Assembly: GCA_023525715.1 (NCBI GenBank)
Contig: CM042014.1
Span: 20,810,063 to 20,874,062 of the forward strand
Direction of reading: 5' to 3'
Source: Cichorium intybus
Lineage: Eukaryota > Streptophyta > Magnoliopsida > Asterales > Asteraceae
DNA: 64,000 bases
Below, piece after piece: positions 51,999 to 64,000 of the stretch. The notes below the pieces were generated by a model. The model had not been told where the DNA came from. It saw only the letters and a program-made list of their open reading frames with translations, and ran no database searches. Each line of letters opens with the position of its first letter. Position 1 is the stretch's first letter. A program made the translations under genes and the position numbers.

Positions 51999-53238
51999 AG
52001 TGTTAAAAGTTTTGTCCCTGTTGATTAGTTGGTTAAAAGCTTTTACTTGTTTGTTTTTGCGTGTTACCATCTAGACCGTCCTTATAAGAATCAAGGTATA
52101 AGGTTTCGGGTTGTTTAGTTCAGTTAAACAGGTAAATTGAATGAAATTTCACTCTTCAACGTTTTCTTCCCCATGTAAAAGGTATTTGGGATAATTGAAA
52201 TGCACCTCAGTTGTAACTATGGTTATAAACGAACCAAACAAACACGAACAACATTTGTTAATGTTTGTTTATGTTTAAACGACAAACACAAACACATTTT
52301 CTTTTTTGTGTTTGTTTGTTTAAACAACTACCTTCTTCAAATATCATCTCATCCAAAAATAGAATCCAAATATCTTGTAAAAAAATTCATACTCGAAATG
52401 TTTCACCCATTCACTTCATCGCACCCATATATCTTCTTCAAAACATAAACTTATAAAGCCTTAGACCTTTAGTCTCATCATACAAAATCACCATCAATCA
52501 TGAGACCATCTAAGCAACATCGCTATTATGAGAATGATAGATAACAATTAATTGCATGAATTTACCTTGAAGACATCGTGCATCATCAATCCTCAAAATA
52601 TAATGTAATTATTTTTCTACTACAAACAAAGAAAATAAGTAATAGTCATTGTAGAGAACAAGTATCAAAATCGTAAGAAACTCGCCTTACTTTTTTTTTT
52701 TTTTCTCTCTTTCTGTAGCCTTTAGTACCAAAGCATATCTACCATCTTAATTGCTAAAGAGAAACGATGTAGATAAATGACCACTATTATGAGTCTAGAA
52801 TTGCTAATGTAAACTTTCTTTATCTAAAGCTTGCAATCCTAGTATCATTAACTCAAGGAATCAAGCACACATGATCAAAGCTTTGTTTTGTGTTAGTCGA
52901 TGATCAATCAAATCTTTGATAAAAGTGATCAAAATCCTTCCAAAGATGATGGCTATACCGTATCTATATCTTGCTTGGTTTATCTAATTACTGATCGACT
53001 GCTCTATGTATGCGGCCCTAATTACTGATCTTAGCAGAAAGCTGCAGATATGATGAGCATAAGTGCATCAAAACACCAAATGGAACACAAAAACTCATAC
53101 ACTACTAAATTAAGATGATACATTAACAGTAACAGAATCAGCAGTGTTCAATGCTGAATACACAATTACGAATAAAAGAAGTAGCTACCTACCCAAAAAA
53201 TGCAGCACAAACAGACGTCACTGCATTTCATCTCAAGA
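51999..53238. other. Intergenic between convergent RH41 and callose synthase genes
   Basis: Contains both 3' UTRs. A segment at 52225-52330 is full of aaacaaacac/tgtttgttt inverted motifs, a possible small hairpin element. No gene recognised. Confidence 0.4.
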
Positions 53239-56200
53239 TTACTCCTTGTTCCTAGCGGATCGGTCTTTCCTATGCCCACCAAGAATACGAGATATTTGCA
53301 AACCTCTACTGAAGGCTTGGTTGAACAGCATACGCGTTTGGAATTCCGAAACAAAAGGAAACCATGCAAGAAAAGCAACCGGAGTGAACAGAAGCAGACC
53401 CATCACTATCTCATACCCACGTGCAAGTGTCCTCACAGATCCCCAGAATCCAGCTGTCTTCACCACCGGTTTACATGCTTGTGCAATCTGAACAAAAAAA
53501 AAAAATCAACACTCAATTTTACTGTCTAGTGTTTTATATACAAGTCATGTTTACTAACCAGTAGCAAACCCCATCCAGTAGGCATAAAGGCAAGAATGCA
53601 CACTACAATGTCTTGCAGTGTCATATGGGGAAGTGCAATCAGGATCACGAGAATAGATACAAACATGATGAAGATCGCCCCTTTGATTAGACGAAAAACA
53701 AGTTGGAATTTTGCACTGAATTTCATCCGCCCAAATGATACAGCCTGCAAGATTCAAGTATATAATGTCAAATACCTAAAATATAACCCATCAATATCAA
53801 CATCTGAAAACTATTATATCTTATCTTATCTTACCTTCACCACCAACAAAATTGCAAAAATGACCACCCACGATATGCCATAAACCAGGACGCTTTTCTG
53901 ATGCTTTGTCATACTCAAATGATAAACAAGCCCATACTGATAAATAAAAAACCGTAATGCCAACAAGATCTCCACTATGACACCGCGTTTTCCAGAATAT
54001 CTCAAATGCTCTTGTTCCTCCTCCCACCATGATTCCCAACTCTTTTCAGGCGGGACTCCGATTCCACCCTGGTTGCTAATCCACTTGTTCCAATCCGACC
54101 AATCATCAACAATCTTTTGCCACTCAAAACCGGAAGGATTGAAAAGAAACGGAGCAAACAGCCATGTACCAACCATAAACCATATCGAAATGGTAATCAG
54201 AAGATACGCAACTGCACCTCTATATGATTCCCCGAATATTTGGTACACAAGAAGCAAGATCATAAGCTCGATTCCTTTTACAAAATGACTACGAGAATAA
54301 AGCCGGTAGTTTTCAGCAAATTTCGCATGAAACACAACAAACCCACGACCCGTTGCCCGGTACTTTGCACCTCCATGAAGCAATGTTCTACCATAGTAGT
54401 GAGTTTTTGTTCCGAGTGAAAACGTGAAGAAAACCGGGGCAAGTTGTAACTGCATGAGGATGAATTCACTTAATGCGGTTCTAAAACCTCGTTCGAGACC
54501 GATTTCCATCATCATAGGTAAGGCCATTAGGAAACCGATTTGGACAAAAGATTGTGAGGCGAGAGCGACTTGAAGCGGTTTATTGTGGCGAATGGCGGGT
54601 TGGGAAGCGAGACCTTTTTCTAGTCCACTGAGGACCATGTAAAGACGCCCGTAAAGGAACACGTACACGGTCAATACGGTTATCAAGGTGCTGAAGTAAA
54701 AACCGATTGTGGTGAAGTAGCATGATAACATTCTGAAAAAGTCGAAACGGTGTCCAAGTCTGTATAGGTCACGGCTAAGTGTTTGTTCCCCGTTTCCGTT
54801 TGCTATTTTGGCTTCGAATAGAGAGATTTGATTTAGACCCACGTCACGCCCTTTACCGACTTGTATGTATTCATGATGCGTCACATTTCCTTCACGGAGT
54901 GTAGAATTGAAACCTGTAGATAGATTATATTGGTAAATTTATAAAAAATAAATAGCATAATAACATGTGATGTTAGGTTTAAAAATACCAGCAAAAATGT
55001 CCTCGCTTAGATTTATGATCTTGGAGGCTTTGCTGACGCCTCCTCTTGTAAGGTGAAAGAGTCTGTCGAAAACATCTGGATGACCGTAGTGAAAACGAAC
55101 CCTGGAGGAGACAAAGTGTAAAATTAGATGGATTAAAAGGGTTAAGGAGGGTTTTGTGGTTTTGAGGGGGTGAAGTGTAGATATCTTACTTCAAAGGGTT
55201 GGCTAACAATCTTTGACCAATTGTCACAAAACTTGTCTCTTGATTAGACATGAACCATGCAAGTGAAGAAACGGATCCCGTGAAAATATGCTCTCTAAGT
55301 CCCAGAATCGTAGGGTACCTCACATCGTCGTGTTTTTTAAGAAACTCTTGAAGCAAGTTCCTCATTTTCAAGGCTTCTTCCATGTAATTGTCCTACAAAT
55401 GGAAGTTTGATTGAAGTTAAACAGATCAAGAAAGATTATTTATTCGTTCATATAAAGAGAAAGAAGTAAAAAGTTAGACAGCATACCTGATTCATGTCTA
55501 TTGTCTGTAAACCCTCTCCACGTGTAAAGATGATAGCATGATTCTGATTCTCGGGTTTTCCTTCTCCCAAAATTGCAGGTCCAGGCAATTTGATTTTATA
55601 AATAACCTGATCCAAGTTTTGGCCTGTCTCTAAAGCATTAGAATTTGGCATGGCTTTGACTAAAGCAGAGTAATAAACTTTGTGGTTTATCTTTTTAGTT
55701 GTGTCTTTGCTCGGCTCTTCCACCTCATCAATATAAGCTACACGCAGAGACGGATACTCTGTCATGAGTCTAAGAACATTTTGTGCACGCGCATCACCAG
55801 ATCGCTTTTGGATACCGTACTGTTGGCATGACACCACGTATGTGAACTTCATGTCAGCTACAGCTTGGCACTGGGCCCACAGTGACCTTTCTCCCTTCAT
55901 CTGATCCTCATTCAATTCAATCGCCTTATACCCTTCCATCAGATCTGAACAACATATAATAAAACATCATTTAATGTTAATTTCAAACTTTGCATTTTTC
56001 ACTTGGTTGAAATAGTATTGAGTGTATACCTTCATCTTTAGCCATATCTAGGAAAGCCTGAAGCTCCAATGCTTTACGATAATACATCATTCCTCTAACT
56101 GCCAAAAATTATAAAGGATTAAGTCCAAGGTTTATGCAAATCGAGCTATTTAGTCAACTTAGGTCAAAACTTACCGGTCTTGGTCAAGGTTTGACCTCTG

Positions 56201-59200
56201 TATGAAGCCCAAAGACGTAGTTGATCCTCTAACTCGTCGTTTCCTTTTAGGTCATCTTCACTGTGGAAATCCTTACCCATTCTCTCCAGGAAGTTGTTCC
56301 ACTCATCTGTAAGTCAACACCGGTCAATATACATATGTGTGTATATATATAAGCACCTGATAAAATGTACAAACCTGGGAAAATCTTTTGTAGATAGAAG
56401 AGGATTGATACACCATCCTCATTTTGGACCTCTAAATCATGCAATGAAAAGAGAACCTCTTCTGTGTAATAAGGCGTGAGCACACTACACAAATACAAAA
56501 AAAAAAAAAAAAACGTATTATTTAAAAATCTTCACTTGAAAAATAAAAATGAGAATAATGAGTTGGAACTTACGAGAATGAAAGCATATTGCGAACTTTG
56601 GGTGCTGATGGCATGTCCATAAACAATGAATTGGAGAAGAAGGAGATTCGTCTTCTAGCTTCCAAGTTTGATGGAACATCCATGGCAGACTCCTTTACAG
56701 TAAGCAATAAGTACAACCTATTGATCTGCATGTAAAAACAATACATTAAGAAAAAAGAAACTCAATTTTAAAAATGTTATTTGTTGTTACAAAATTACTT
56801 TCTCCTTCCAAGCTTCTGATTCTGGAGTCGGGAACAGGATTGCTCCTGCAGGTGCAAATAACTGGTACTGTTCATCATCATAACCTGGCCCATCCAAACT
56901 ATACAAACAAAACAAGATTTAATAACTGATAATGCAGAGTGAAGTAAATGTCAGTTAAAAGGGAAAGAAAAGGCTTTACTTTGGAAACTGATCCTCCATT
57001 ATATCTCTTGTCACAACTTCATGCATATCCTGGAAAAGAATTACAACCTGATCCCGGTCTTCTTGTTTATTTGTTAACTGTAAAATAAATAGCAAAAACC
57101 AAATTGTGTTAGCTTAAAGATTTTCTCAAAAGCCACTCAAGTACATATATACATACCAAGTATTTGATAAGCTTGACAACATGGTCATAGAGGATTGGGA
57201 GAGCACTCATTTTGAACTCTCTTACTAAATCACCTTCATCAATATGTTTGTCAACTTCCTCAAATATATCGTTGATAACCCTGAAAACAAAAACCAAGTT
57301 ATGCTAATAAAATAAATAAATAGAAAAGAAAATAAACACATCCATTAAAATCTGAGCTTACTTCTGCTCACGCCTGCCACGAACCAAAAACTTGATGATG
57401 TTGCGAAAAGAAGCATAGCATTCACGAACAGCACAAGACATGTAATTGTCATTCTCAATTCTCTTTTTTAGCTCACGGTCTTTTCCATTGCTGTCTTTTG
57501 CCATATCCAATGCAATAGGGATCTATACAGTAAATTGGAAAAAAATAAATGCATTTTCAACAACTGATCATATTCCAAAATAAATAAATAAATAACATAC
57601 CATGCTAGCTAGCAGAAATGGAGGCCATTGGATTAGGTCCAAGTCTCGGTCCGCCCAATATGGAACAAGCAAGAGGTTCATTTCCCTATCATTAATAAGA
57701 TCTTCCTCTCGGAAACTTGTGATGATTTTATTCCATAATTGAGCAAATCTTGCAGCTTCTTTCCCTTTAGTGAAGGAGATCTGAACCACCAATAACAAGA
57801 AGCATAGACTTGACTTAAAACTATCACTATCCATCAAATAAAGAAACAACGCTTTAATATGTCATAAACTTACTGCTTCGTAGTTACGTGACAATGTAGC
57901 TTTAAGTCCTTTCTTTTTCACTTGATCGCTTTTTTCAGGTGGAATTAAACAGCCATTGAATGCACCGGGTAATGACTCAAAACGGGACCGCAACATTCCA
58001 AGAGTTCGAATCTGCAGATGATACAAATTTTAGATCATAACTTGAAGGACTAAGATGTCTTTTTTCAAATAGAAGCACCACAAACCTCTCCAAGACGACG
58101 GAATGCACCATAAACACCTCCGAATAATGTAGAGAATATAGCATACCAGATTTGAGTATCCATAAAATACACCTGTACACATTCCAAGTGTTAACAAAAG
58201 GAGTTGTTAAGAACAAGAGAAAAGTGTAAAAATAATAGAAGACTTGTCATCCTACAAGAATAATCGGAGCCCAAAGCGCAACCACCACACCGATATTGTT
58301 CCTTGCTGCAAAACCAAACAACTCGATTTATAAAATAAAATAATAATAAAAACGTTGAGAAATTTAAAATTTTATGTAATATGTAATATGTAATATCGTC
58401 ATTACCCTGGGGGAAGAACTCATGCCATGCGTACGTATTGATATGAACACTCATGATAGCTTTTGTAGGACTCACAAGTGGTTGTATCTGCAATAATAGT
58501 TTATAATTGTCAACACTTACAAAATACAAAATGTTCTCCAAGATCATACAAGGAAAGAGCAGAACCTCTAAATAGTAACTGAATGCCAGCTTCGTAATAA
58601 TGAGAAGAATCCAAAAGGTTGTGTACCTGAAATATTTAAAAAAAAAAAACAAACATCATGTATATTAGTATATTACAATGTGTCTATCAACTCGTTATGT
58701 ATATAAATTAACCATCTAAAAAACATCTTACTTGAAAAGAGAAAAGGTGCTTTCATGCATTCCCCTTCCAACATAAAGCCGAGGCTGGGACCACCACATC
58801 ATGAGCATCACAATTCTGTAGTCTGAACTTTCAAGGTAACGCCTTATAAAAGGAAATAAAAACAACACAGCAGCAAGCATGTTGGGTGACAGGTACACAA
58901 CAACCGCCAAAATGAACAATGAAGGTGAACCCGAGCTGTTTCCAAACCAACCCTTAATGGTCTGAGCCAATCCAGCTGGATCTTTTGATGTATAAGCATA
59001 AGTAACCGGTAAGATTACAACCCATGCAGCAGCTGATACAACCTTCAAAAGGTATCTTAACTTAACATAGAAGGGCATTGCTTGTCTTGCCTTCCAATTT
59101 AGTACCACATCAAGAACAGCTGCAAAACAGTCAAGTTCAAATGTTCAATCACTCTATAACATTACATGTACTTTTTGTACGGTTGTATTTTGATATTTTC

Positions 59201-61993
59201 ACTTGCATATACCTTGACCAAGCTTCAATATTGAAGCGGTTATAAAGACACTCAGTACTTTCTTGAAAACATCTGAATCGAAGATTGTGGTCGGGTTTCC
59301 ATCACCATTCCAAGCAACAATAATCATAGCCTTTTCAAGAAAGAGATTGTTACTAATCGTGACATTTTTAGATATGAATAATTATAACTAATAAAAAGTT
59401 ACCTGTAAGCATAAAATAAAGAAACTCCACATTCTATCAAAGCTTCTAAAAACATGCCAATATGATCGTATCTCAACAAAGTTCACTTTAGCAGCACGTC
59501 GACCTCCAGCTGGTTTTCCATCCTGAATTGTCACAATCATTTAGCATTTTTTTTCCAAAATCATCCAAAGATATTAACAAGCCATTATTGATGTAACTAA
59601 ACTTACCCCGTTTTTTTCAGACTCGTTTGACTTCTTGGGCCCGCAGAAAAAATCAGAATCAGCACGCATTGGCCAGCCTAAGCGAAAACAATCTACTGAC
59701 CTGAAATGATTATGGTTTTTTAGTAATAATATTACATAACACCAATATCTTAATATTCTATTACACTGGAAAATCATTAATCATACCAAAAGTACTCATT
59801 TAGATCATCATAATTTCTCCACTGGGAATGTTTTGATTTCCCTACTTTGCTCCAGGCAGCTTCCTGTGGGACAGCACACATGAGATAACAACTAACATTG
59901 CAAGCAAAAAGTGAAAAGCAAATAGAGTTTTTTTTTTAGTACCTGTGCTATGACATCATAAATAGGAGTAACCACTTTAGTCAAGAAAGCTTCTTCATCA
60001 CCTCCATAAGCAGGTTTCACATTCTCACCGGTCATGGGACTGACATTGCCAGCTAACATACCGTACAGTTCAAAAGCCATCTATAAAATATAAGAACCGT
60101 TAGTGTCATTAATAGTCTCGATTTTAGGAAATTGTCCTAATAAATAAATTAAATGTTGTTAATGAAAGCATACATGATGATAGATGTAGCAAAGGCACTC
60201 AGGCATGAATCTCAAGTTTGCAGCCTCCCCCCAAATAAGAAGATATAATCCCATGTACAATAATTTACGCTGTTGAACTTCTTGCTGTATTGTTGGCAAC
60301 CAAAGACTGCTTTTTCTGTCCAAATACTTGCACCATTTCTTGTAGTTTTTGAAAAGTTTCTTCATAACTTCATTCAATGCACGTTCATCCAACTTGGGCT
60401 GCTGATCGGGTTTTGGAATTTGGCGAATATGAACATTTGCAAGCAATAAAATTAGATGTTCCCGTTGATTTGCAACATTATCTTTCTGGAAACCAAACAT
60501 GGCTTGAAGCCAATCTAGAATGTCTTCTTCATTTTTCTTCTTGTATTCCCTAGGCCATGGAAGTCCCCTTGTGTTACGAAGAGCAACAACAGCAGCTTGA
60601 ATCTGCAAACCAAGTAAGCAACTTTAAAGAAATTTATAAAAAGTGGTATTGAATGTAAAGAAAAACAAGATTGGATATAATTTTTAAATGCACCTCCGGG
60701 TATTTCATAATGGCTTGATTGGCACTATCGGGATCAAGAGGTAGGATATTGTACGGGAGATAGATTTCTGTCTTCTGTGCAACTTTATCGTGTGTTTCCA
60801 GAATCTGTGAGAGTTATTTTTAACAAACATGAAAGAAGATTAAATGTAGGAAATATCTATTATGAAGCAAGTATGAAATTTTCATCTGTACCCACCTCCC
60901 TGTCAACTTCCACTGCTTGTGTCTGATTAACAGCCTTTAAAACCTCAAAGAGAACATTAGCAGTTTGGTATGCTTTTGTAAGCTGTGCACTGAACAATTA
61001 TAGAAGTTAAATACAGAAAAGGAGAAAATATATAATGCAAAAACAGTAACTTGGCATCTTGATACACTCACCGGTCTGCCTTGTCAGCAGCACTTTGCAA
61101 AGCTTGGATGTACTTTGAGTAGTAATGTCTATAAAAACTCTGCATTTCACGGGCGTCACTTTTTTTCATTCTCCCAATCAAGGTTGGATCATTTTCCTGA
61201 TCAAAATGGAATAAGTTTCTTAATAACTTGAAACACAAATGATGGTGGTTTGTAAAACCAAGTGGAAAGTACTTACTCTTTCAAGTCTCTGAAGAAGGGC
61301 AGTTTTGAATTGACGAACACCACGTCCACTAGAAGTGGGATCCAACCTATGAGCTTTCTCAAATGCATAAAACCGACCTGCAACAAAACCATGATAATTG
61401 TGTTATTTGTCTAAAAGACTGGAAATTTCCCAGATTCATAGATTATGTACTTGCTTCCGCAAAATAAACTGTTTTTCTTACTCGTTTCCACTACTGTTAA
61501 CCCACATTGACCAAATGCCTATCAGATTAGGCATAAAACTCCCAAGAACTAGACAATACTTGGTGATTCAACTCCATTAAAAGAATAGAGAGAAGAAGAA
61601 AAGTGGAGCTCCGTGCAAAAAGAAACCTAGGAGGCTAAGCAAATTCCCTCTTCGATTTTATAGGGTCACAAATTTCAAGTAAAAACACAGCAAACTCCAC
61701 TACACTGATCAACGCCAGCGTAAGATTAAAAACATGTAAAGCATTGTGAACAATTTCTACACAATTGTGCATATAATGGCTCAAAACTTACAAAGGTAAG
61801 CAACCCTGGGGTTACTAGGCTCGACTTCATTAGCCACACGAAGAATAGGAGCAATCTCGACCAACGACGACGGCACCACTTCACTATCAAATATCGACTC
61901 TCCCAGATTCCCTGCTGTCTGTGTCCGCATGATCCGCCGCTGCGGCGGCGGCGGTTGATCCGACGGACCACTGCCTCCACCTCTTGACGTCAT
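53239..61993 (-). CDS. CALS3: Callose synthase 3-like (1,3-beta-glucan synthase, GT48)
   Basis: About 32 exons on the minus strand. First exons: 61993-61792, 61377-61277, 61196-61072, 60989-60896, 60602-60174. Last exons: 55943-55487, 54913-53835, about 53744-53559, 53487-53239. The joined reading is continuous with the roughly 1950-aa CalS family; exact length was not summed. The N-terminus MTSRGGGSG...RTQTAGNLGES and the C-terminus ...GGHRKDRSARNKE fit the CALS3/GSL12 subgroup best. Known family layout is a Vta1-like N-terminal domain, FKS1 domain, two clusters of membrane spans and a large cytosolic GT48 catalytic loop (here KVYYSALVKAMP to the THHEYIQVGKGRDVGLNQIS region). The enzyme polymerises UDP-glucose into callose at the plasma membrane. 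CALS3 controls plasmodesmal aperture and phloem transport in Arabidopsis. No frameshift or stop was seen in any exon examined. Confidence 0.93.
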
Positions 61994-62400
61994 TATTCTT
62001 CACTCTCAAATCACCAACTCAGATGTAGTAACCGCTCGCCGACATTAAACTTCAAACCCACTTCAAGATCAACGAACAGAAAAGCCAAGAACTTTAAAGT
62101 TCACACATACAATTTTATCTTTTTTTAACAAGCTTGCAGACACTCAAAAACTGCAAAATACGAAGAAATTAACACAAACAAATGATGTTTTTAAGTTACA
62201 TTCGTCTACTTGTGGGTTTGATTCGGCAAATGTAGCAAACCCTAGGAGAGAGAAAAGGTGAGATTAGAGAGGAGGTATGGAGGTGGTGGGATTGGAGTGT
62301 GTACTGCAACTTTAAGCTACTTAGAAAGAAAGAAAGCATGGCTCTGGAGAGAGAAATGGAGCCAAAATAAAAATAGAAAATTTAATTTATTTTAGAATTT
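61994..62400 (-). promoter_or_regulatory. 5' leader/promoter region of the callose synthase gene
   Basis: Includes a probable leader with an aaccctag-type motif and purine-rich gagagaga stretches around 62250-62370. Transcription start and any leader intron could not be fixed. Confidence 0.35.
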
Positions 62401-63840
62401 ACTGTTGGTGAGCTACGATGATAGGCTTGGTTTCCTAACATATTACAAATGTGCCACTAAGCGTCCTCGATCTGATCAAGTCTGAATAGAATTTTAGCAC
62501 CGTTTTACATCTCTGCCGCCGATTAACAATGAAGTATTTTCCATTTAAACCAACTTAAAATACATAATTTCATCTTTATTACGATCCCAAAAATAATCTA
62601 ATTTTGTATTTGTCATCTTAAAAAACTGAGAATTAAATAAATCTTATATGTGTGGATGTGTATTGGTCATCACACACATATGTCTCAACATAATGTTTTC
62701 TTTAGCACATCCTAAAAAAAAAAGTTAATAGGATATATTTGTGTGGATGTATATTTATGAATTATGATTGACTTCTTGCACACACATATGTCCTATCATG
62801 GAGTATGTTTTTAGCACCATCTTTTTTATTTCAATAAAAATATACACAAGTTTCTTTTTGTTTAATTTTATGTGTCCATTTTTTTTACATTATCCGTCAA
62901 TATTTTAAGTTTTTGTATGCTAAGTTATTTTACAAATGTGTTTCCAAGTCGTTTTAATTGAGAGAAGTGGAAAAAAGTAATAAAAAAAGAAAAAAAACAT
63001 GTTTCCTGGCTTTTCTAATAAAAAAAAAACTCGCATTGCTCCATATCTTAGTTTCAACGACTTTCATGTATGTTGTCTTATTCATTATCAGATAACTCTA
63101 GATTTTACCATACAACCTAGCTTTTCCTTTATTTCTTTCGAATTCAGTAACACAAATGTATAATATATCTTTATTTTCCCTCCTTTTATTTTCTCTAACT
63201 GTTTTCCTTCCATTTATTTTTCATTGTTAAATTTGTGGGGACGGATTTAAGGATGTTTTAGTGCTACATTTGCTTACAATTTATTTAAAGAATACTCAAT
63301 TTGATGATTGATTATCAAAAAGTTATTTATATCATATTTGATAAATAACTAACGGCCATCAAGTATTATGGCGTGTCGGCAACGAGTTTTTGAGAGATTA
63401 CCAAAGCTTTTAATTTCTATTTTTAAGAAAAAAATTCATTCGATGGTACAAGTTTTTAGCTTTTATTTTAAACAACAAACTTATAATCAAAAAACTACTT
63501 CAAATAGTTTTTAGAAGTTTTAAGTTTTTCGGAGTTTTTAACTTTTAGTTTTTATATAATTACATATTTAAAATTGAATAACTGCTTTTCTTTGAACACT
63601 TTTGTACAAAAAAAACTACAACTTTTAGATTTCAGTTTCCGGCTCAACAACTATTAGCATTTGTGTTAAGCACACTCTTCATCTGAAAACTTTAAATCTG
63701 AGAATAACATGTCTACTCTTAAAAGGTAGTCAATATAAATAAATACTCTATCTTTTATATTTGATTAATTTTTAAAACATATGGTTAGAATAATATGCAA
63801 TTTGTTTAATATCGCTTACTATAATCATGTGTGTATGTAT
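62401..63840. other. AT-rich intergenic DNA with a diverged tandem duplication
   Basis: A ~95-bp unit marked by tgtgtggatgt at one end and cacacacatatgtc at the other occurs at about 62645-62720 and 62740-62820. The remainder is AT-rich, no gene recognised. Confidence 0.45.
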
Positions 63841-63851
63841 GTATATGTATA

Positions 63852-63906
<55 letters not shown>
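63841..63906. repeat. Compound (TG)n(TA)n microsatellite
   Basis: Alternating gt units pass directly into an uninterrupted ta tract. The ORF across it is an artefact. Confidence 0.95.
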
Positions 63907-63909
<3 letters not shown>

Positions 63910-64000
63910 TGTAAAAAAACTCAAAATACGATAAAAATCTTAAGAACAAATTTCGACTGTATGATGAGAAAAAATAGCGGTAAAGATTAAACTTAAGTTA

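Overview
This is nuclear DNA of a flowering plant, almost certainly a eudicot. It is AT-rich, its genes have many short GT-AG introns, and every recognised protein is a land-plant family member. The retrotransposon and Helitron styles would fit Asteraceae, but that is a guess. Seven complete protein-coding genes lie in a repeat-rich background.

Layout. 1-9449: a very young non-autonomous LTR retrotransposon (LARD type, minus strand). Its left LTR runs off the window edge and it abuts a Helitron 3' end (9450-10025). 10691-14264 (+): MUT9-like/casein-kinase-1-like kinase, 16 exons. 16445-17501 (-): SINA-type RING E3 ligase. 19133-26600: one solo LTR split by two other complete solo LTRs, each of the three with its own target-site duplication. 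26.6-34.6 kb: repeat territory with (TA)n tracts, a probable Helitron with two tandem 3' ends, a 304-bp TRIM element and a foldback MITE. 35057-37721 (+): formate-tetrahydrofolate ligase. 40630-41834 (-): secreted class III peroxidase. 44727-46871 (-): intronless E-class PPR protein. 47207-48166: MITE interrupted by a SINE with a 16-bp duplication. 49990-51998 (+): DEAD-box helicase RH41 with a HIT zinc finger. 53239-61993 (-): callose synthase of the CALS3/GSL12 type in about 32 exons. The last 2 kb are AT-rich and end near a (TG)n(TA)n microsatellite.

The genes do not form an operon or an evident cluster. They are independent housekeeping or regulatory genes: chromatin/light signalling kinase, ubiquitin ligase, one-carbon metabolism, cell-wall peroxidase, organelle RNA processing, RNA helicase and callose deposition.

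I found no convincing new biochemical system. The most informative observations are structural: the three-way nest of solo LTRs, an in-frame cryptic duplicated exon in the formate-tetrahydrofolate ligase gene, a start-stop uORF 3 nt before the kinase start codon, a minimal TRIM, a tandem Helitron terminus, and a 77-bp peroxidase intron about half made of microsatellite. All splice sites were read by eye from GT/AG signals and protein-family continuity, and all alignments were by eye.
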